Of a DNA stretch of 6,696 nucleotides, positions 5,990 to 6,696 are shown in pieces. The stretch covers positions 1-6,696 of the forward strand of contig JAUPKM010000412.1 of the NCBI GenBank assembly GCA_030837445.1, given 5' to 3'. How positions within the stretch are numbered: the stretch's first letter is position 1; the number at the start of each line of letters is the position of its first letter. Below the pieces are notes generated by a model, which saw only the letters and a program-made list of their open reading frames with translations, made no database searches and was not told the DNA's origin. This DNA comes from Actinomycetota bacterium. Lineage in GTDB: Bacteria; Actinomycetota; Actinomycetes; S36-B12; UBA10799. The translations under genes were made by a program, and so were the position numbers.

Positions 5990-6696
5990 CCTGGGCCCGG
6001 TGCCACTCCTGCCGATCGCGTCCTGCAGCAACCGGTCCAATAGCGCCGGATACGCCACCCCGGCCGCCGCCCAGACCACCGGATACATAGAGGTTGCCGT
6101 GAAGCCCGGAATAGTGTTCGGCTCATTGACCAGGACGGAGCCATCTGCAGTGACAAACATGTCGATCCGGGCCATTCCTTCGCAGCCCAAGGTGTCGAAC
6201 GCCTGCAGCGCGATCTTCTCGATCCGATGTCGGATCTCGTCGTCGAGCTTCGCCGGCACCGTGATCCTTGCGCTTCCATCCAAGTACTTCGCCTCGAAAT
6301 CGTAGAACTCATGCGGACCCAGCACTTCGATCTCAGCGCAGGCGCTGACCTGCGGCGGGGCGCCGTCGAGTCCGGCCAGCACACCGCACTCAATCTCCCG
6401 ACCCCCGGTGATCGCCGCCTCCACAATCACTCGCGGGTCATGGCGGCGGGCCGCCTCAATCGCCGCCGGCAACTGTTCAGCGACGGAGACCTTACTGATG
6501 CCGACGCTGGAGCCGGCGCGCGCTGGTTTGACGAATAGCGGCAACCCCAAGTCCAGCGCCCGCCTCAGAACGTCCGCGCGGGCATGTCGCCATTGCCGGT
6601 CCGTCACCCCGAGGTAGGCGCCGATCGGGATTCCCGCGCCCCCCAGCAGGTCCTTGGTGAGCACCTTGTCCATGCAGATGGCAGAGGCAGCGACAC
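5987..6696 (-). CDS. ddl: D-alanine--D-alanine ligase, C-terminal part (5' end beyond the window)
   Basis: About 236 C-terminal residues of Ddl, the ATP-grasp enzyme that joins two D-alanines for peptidoglycan precursors. The reading frame stays open to the right edge and the residues before the internal methionine (VAASAIC, then MDKVLTK) match Ddl, so the methionine at 6673 is not the start and about 100 or more residues are missing. Counting from that methionine, the nucleotide-binding FVKPARAGSSVGIS is at 47-60, REIECGVL at 92-99, the omega-loop segment FYDFEAKY at 123-130, and the metal ligands are D171, E184 and N186 (ARIDMF and NEPNT), followed by PGFTATSMYP. Their spacing matches E. 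coli DdlB D257/E270/N272 exactly, which aligns Y130 with DdlB Y216; a tyrosine there is typical of D-Ala-D-Ala rather than D-Ala-D-Lac ligases. The gene converges on the DUF3515 gene. Confidence 0.96.
   Translation of the reverse strand, partial: VAASAICMDKVLTKDLLGGAGIPIGAYLGVTDRQWRHARADVLRRALDLGLPLFVKPARAGSSVGISKVSVAEQLPAAIEAARRHDPRVIVEAAITGGREIECGVLAGLDGAPPQVSACAEIEVLGPHEFYDFEAKYLDGSARITVPAKLDDEIRHRIEKIALQAFDTLGCEGMARIDMFVTADGSVLVNEPNTIPGFTATSMYPVVWAAAGVAYPALLDRLLQDAIGRSGTGPR

Noticed and set aside
5467..6426. 319-codon minus-strand open frame across the RAM gene end, DUF3515 and ddl
   Set aside because: It lies in a different frame from ddl and antisense to the DUF3515 gene, has a low-complexity arginine- and serine-rich translation with no family resemblance, and the genes it overlaps are clearly recognised.
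6671..6673. ATG at 6671-6673 as the ddl start
   Set aside because: The frame continues open to the window edge with Ddl-like residues before it, and the N-terminal domain of Ddl would be missing.
1..6696. Mobile elements, CRISPR arrays, tRNA/rRNA genes, defence or toxin-antitoxin genes
   Set aside because: No transposase or integrase, terminal inverted repeats, spaced direct repeats or RNA-gene signatures were seen. The window is nearly all conserved housekeeping coding sequence.

Overview
The window looks like an ordinary chromosomal housekeeping segment of a high-GC Gram-positive bacterium (Actinomycetota). The basis is the strong GC bias, frequent GTG starts, actinobacterial-style TAnnnT -10 elements without good -35 boxes, and the gene set: ddl, DUF3515 lipoprotein, stand-alone RAM-domain protein, thiL, rpmB, DAK2/FakA-like protein, recG, rsmD. 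This set and order resemble a neighbourhood familiar from actinobacteria. The genus cannot be fixed from the window.

Layout from left to right. Positions 1-80 hold the first 26 codons of rsmD (minus strand, cut by the window edge). It overlaps the stop of recG (77-2278, minus) by four bases. recG follows a DAK2-domain FakA/YloV-like gene (2295-3893, minus) after 16 bases, so fakA-like, recG and rsmD look like one leftward operon. A 167-bp divergent region (3894-4060) separates it from rpmB (4061-4246, plus; zinc-type bL28). rpmB collides tail to tail with thiL (4236-5210, minus), and the two coding regions share 11 bp. A second divergent region of 65 bp (5211-5275) separates thiL from a small RAM-domain gene (5276-5521, plus). 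That gene overlaps a DUF3515 lipoprotein gene (5500-5961, plus) by 22 bp. The lipoprotein gene converges on ddl (5987-6696, minus), whose 5' end lies beyond the right edge. A hairpin sits in the 25-bp gap.

The genes serve several core processes: 16S rRNA methylation, fork and recombination repair, fatty acid phosphorylation, the ribosomal large subunit, the last step of thiamine diphosphate synthesis and peptidoglycan precursor synthesis. Two products (RAM-domain protein and DUF3515 lipoprotein) have no established function. Almost all of the sequence is coding. I found no mobile element, CRISPR array, tRNA, rRNA, defence system or biosynthetic cluster, and no convincing undescribed system. 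The most interesting signals are modest: a shared CACGCTA-centred promoter element in both divergent junctions that could fire in both directions, the translationally overlapping RAM/DUF3515 pair, and the overlapping rpmB/thiL 3' ends.
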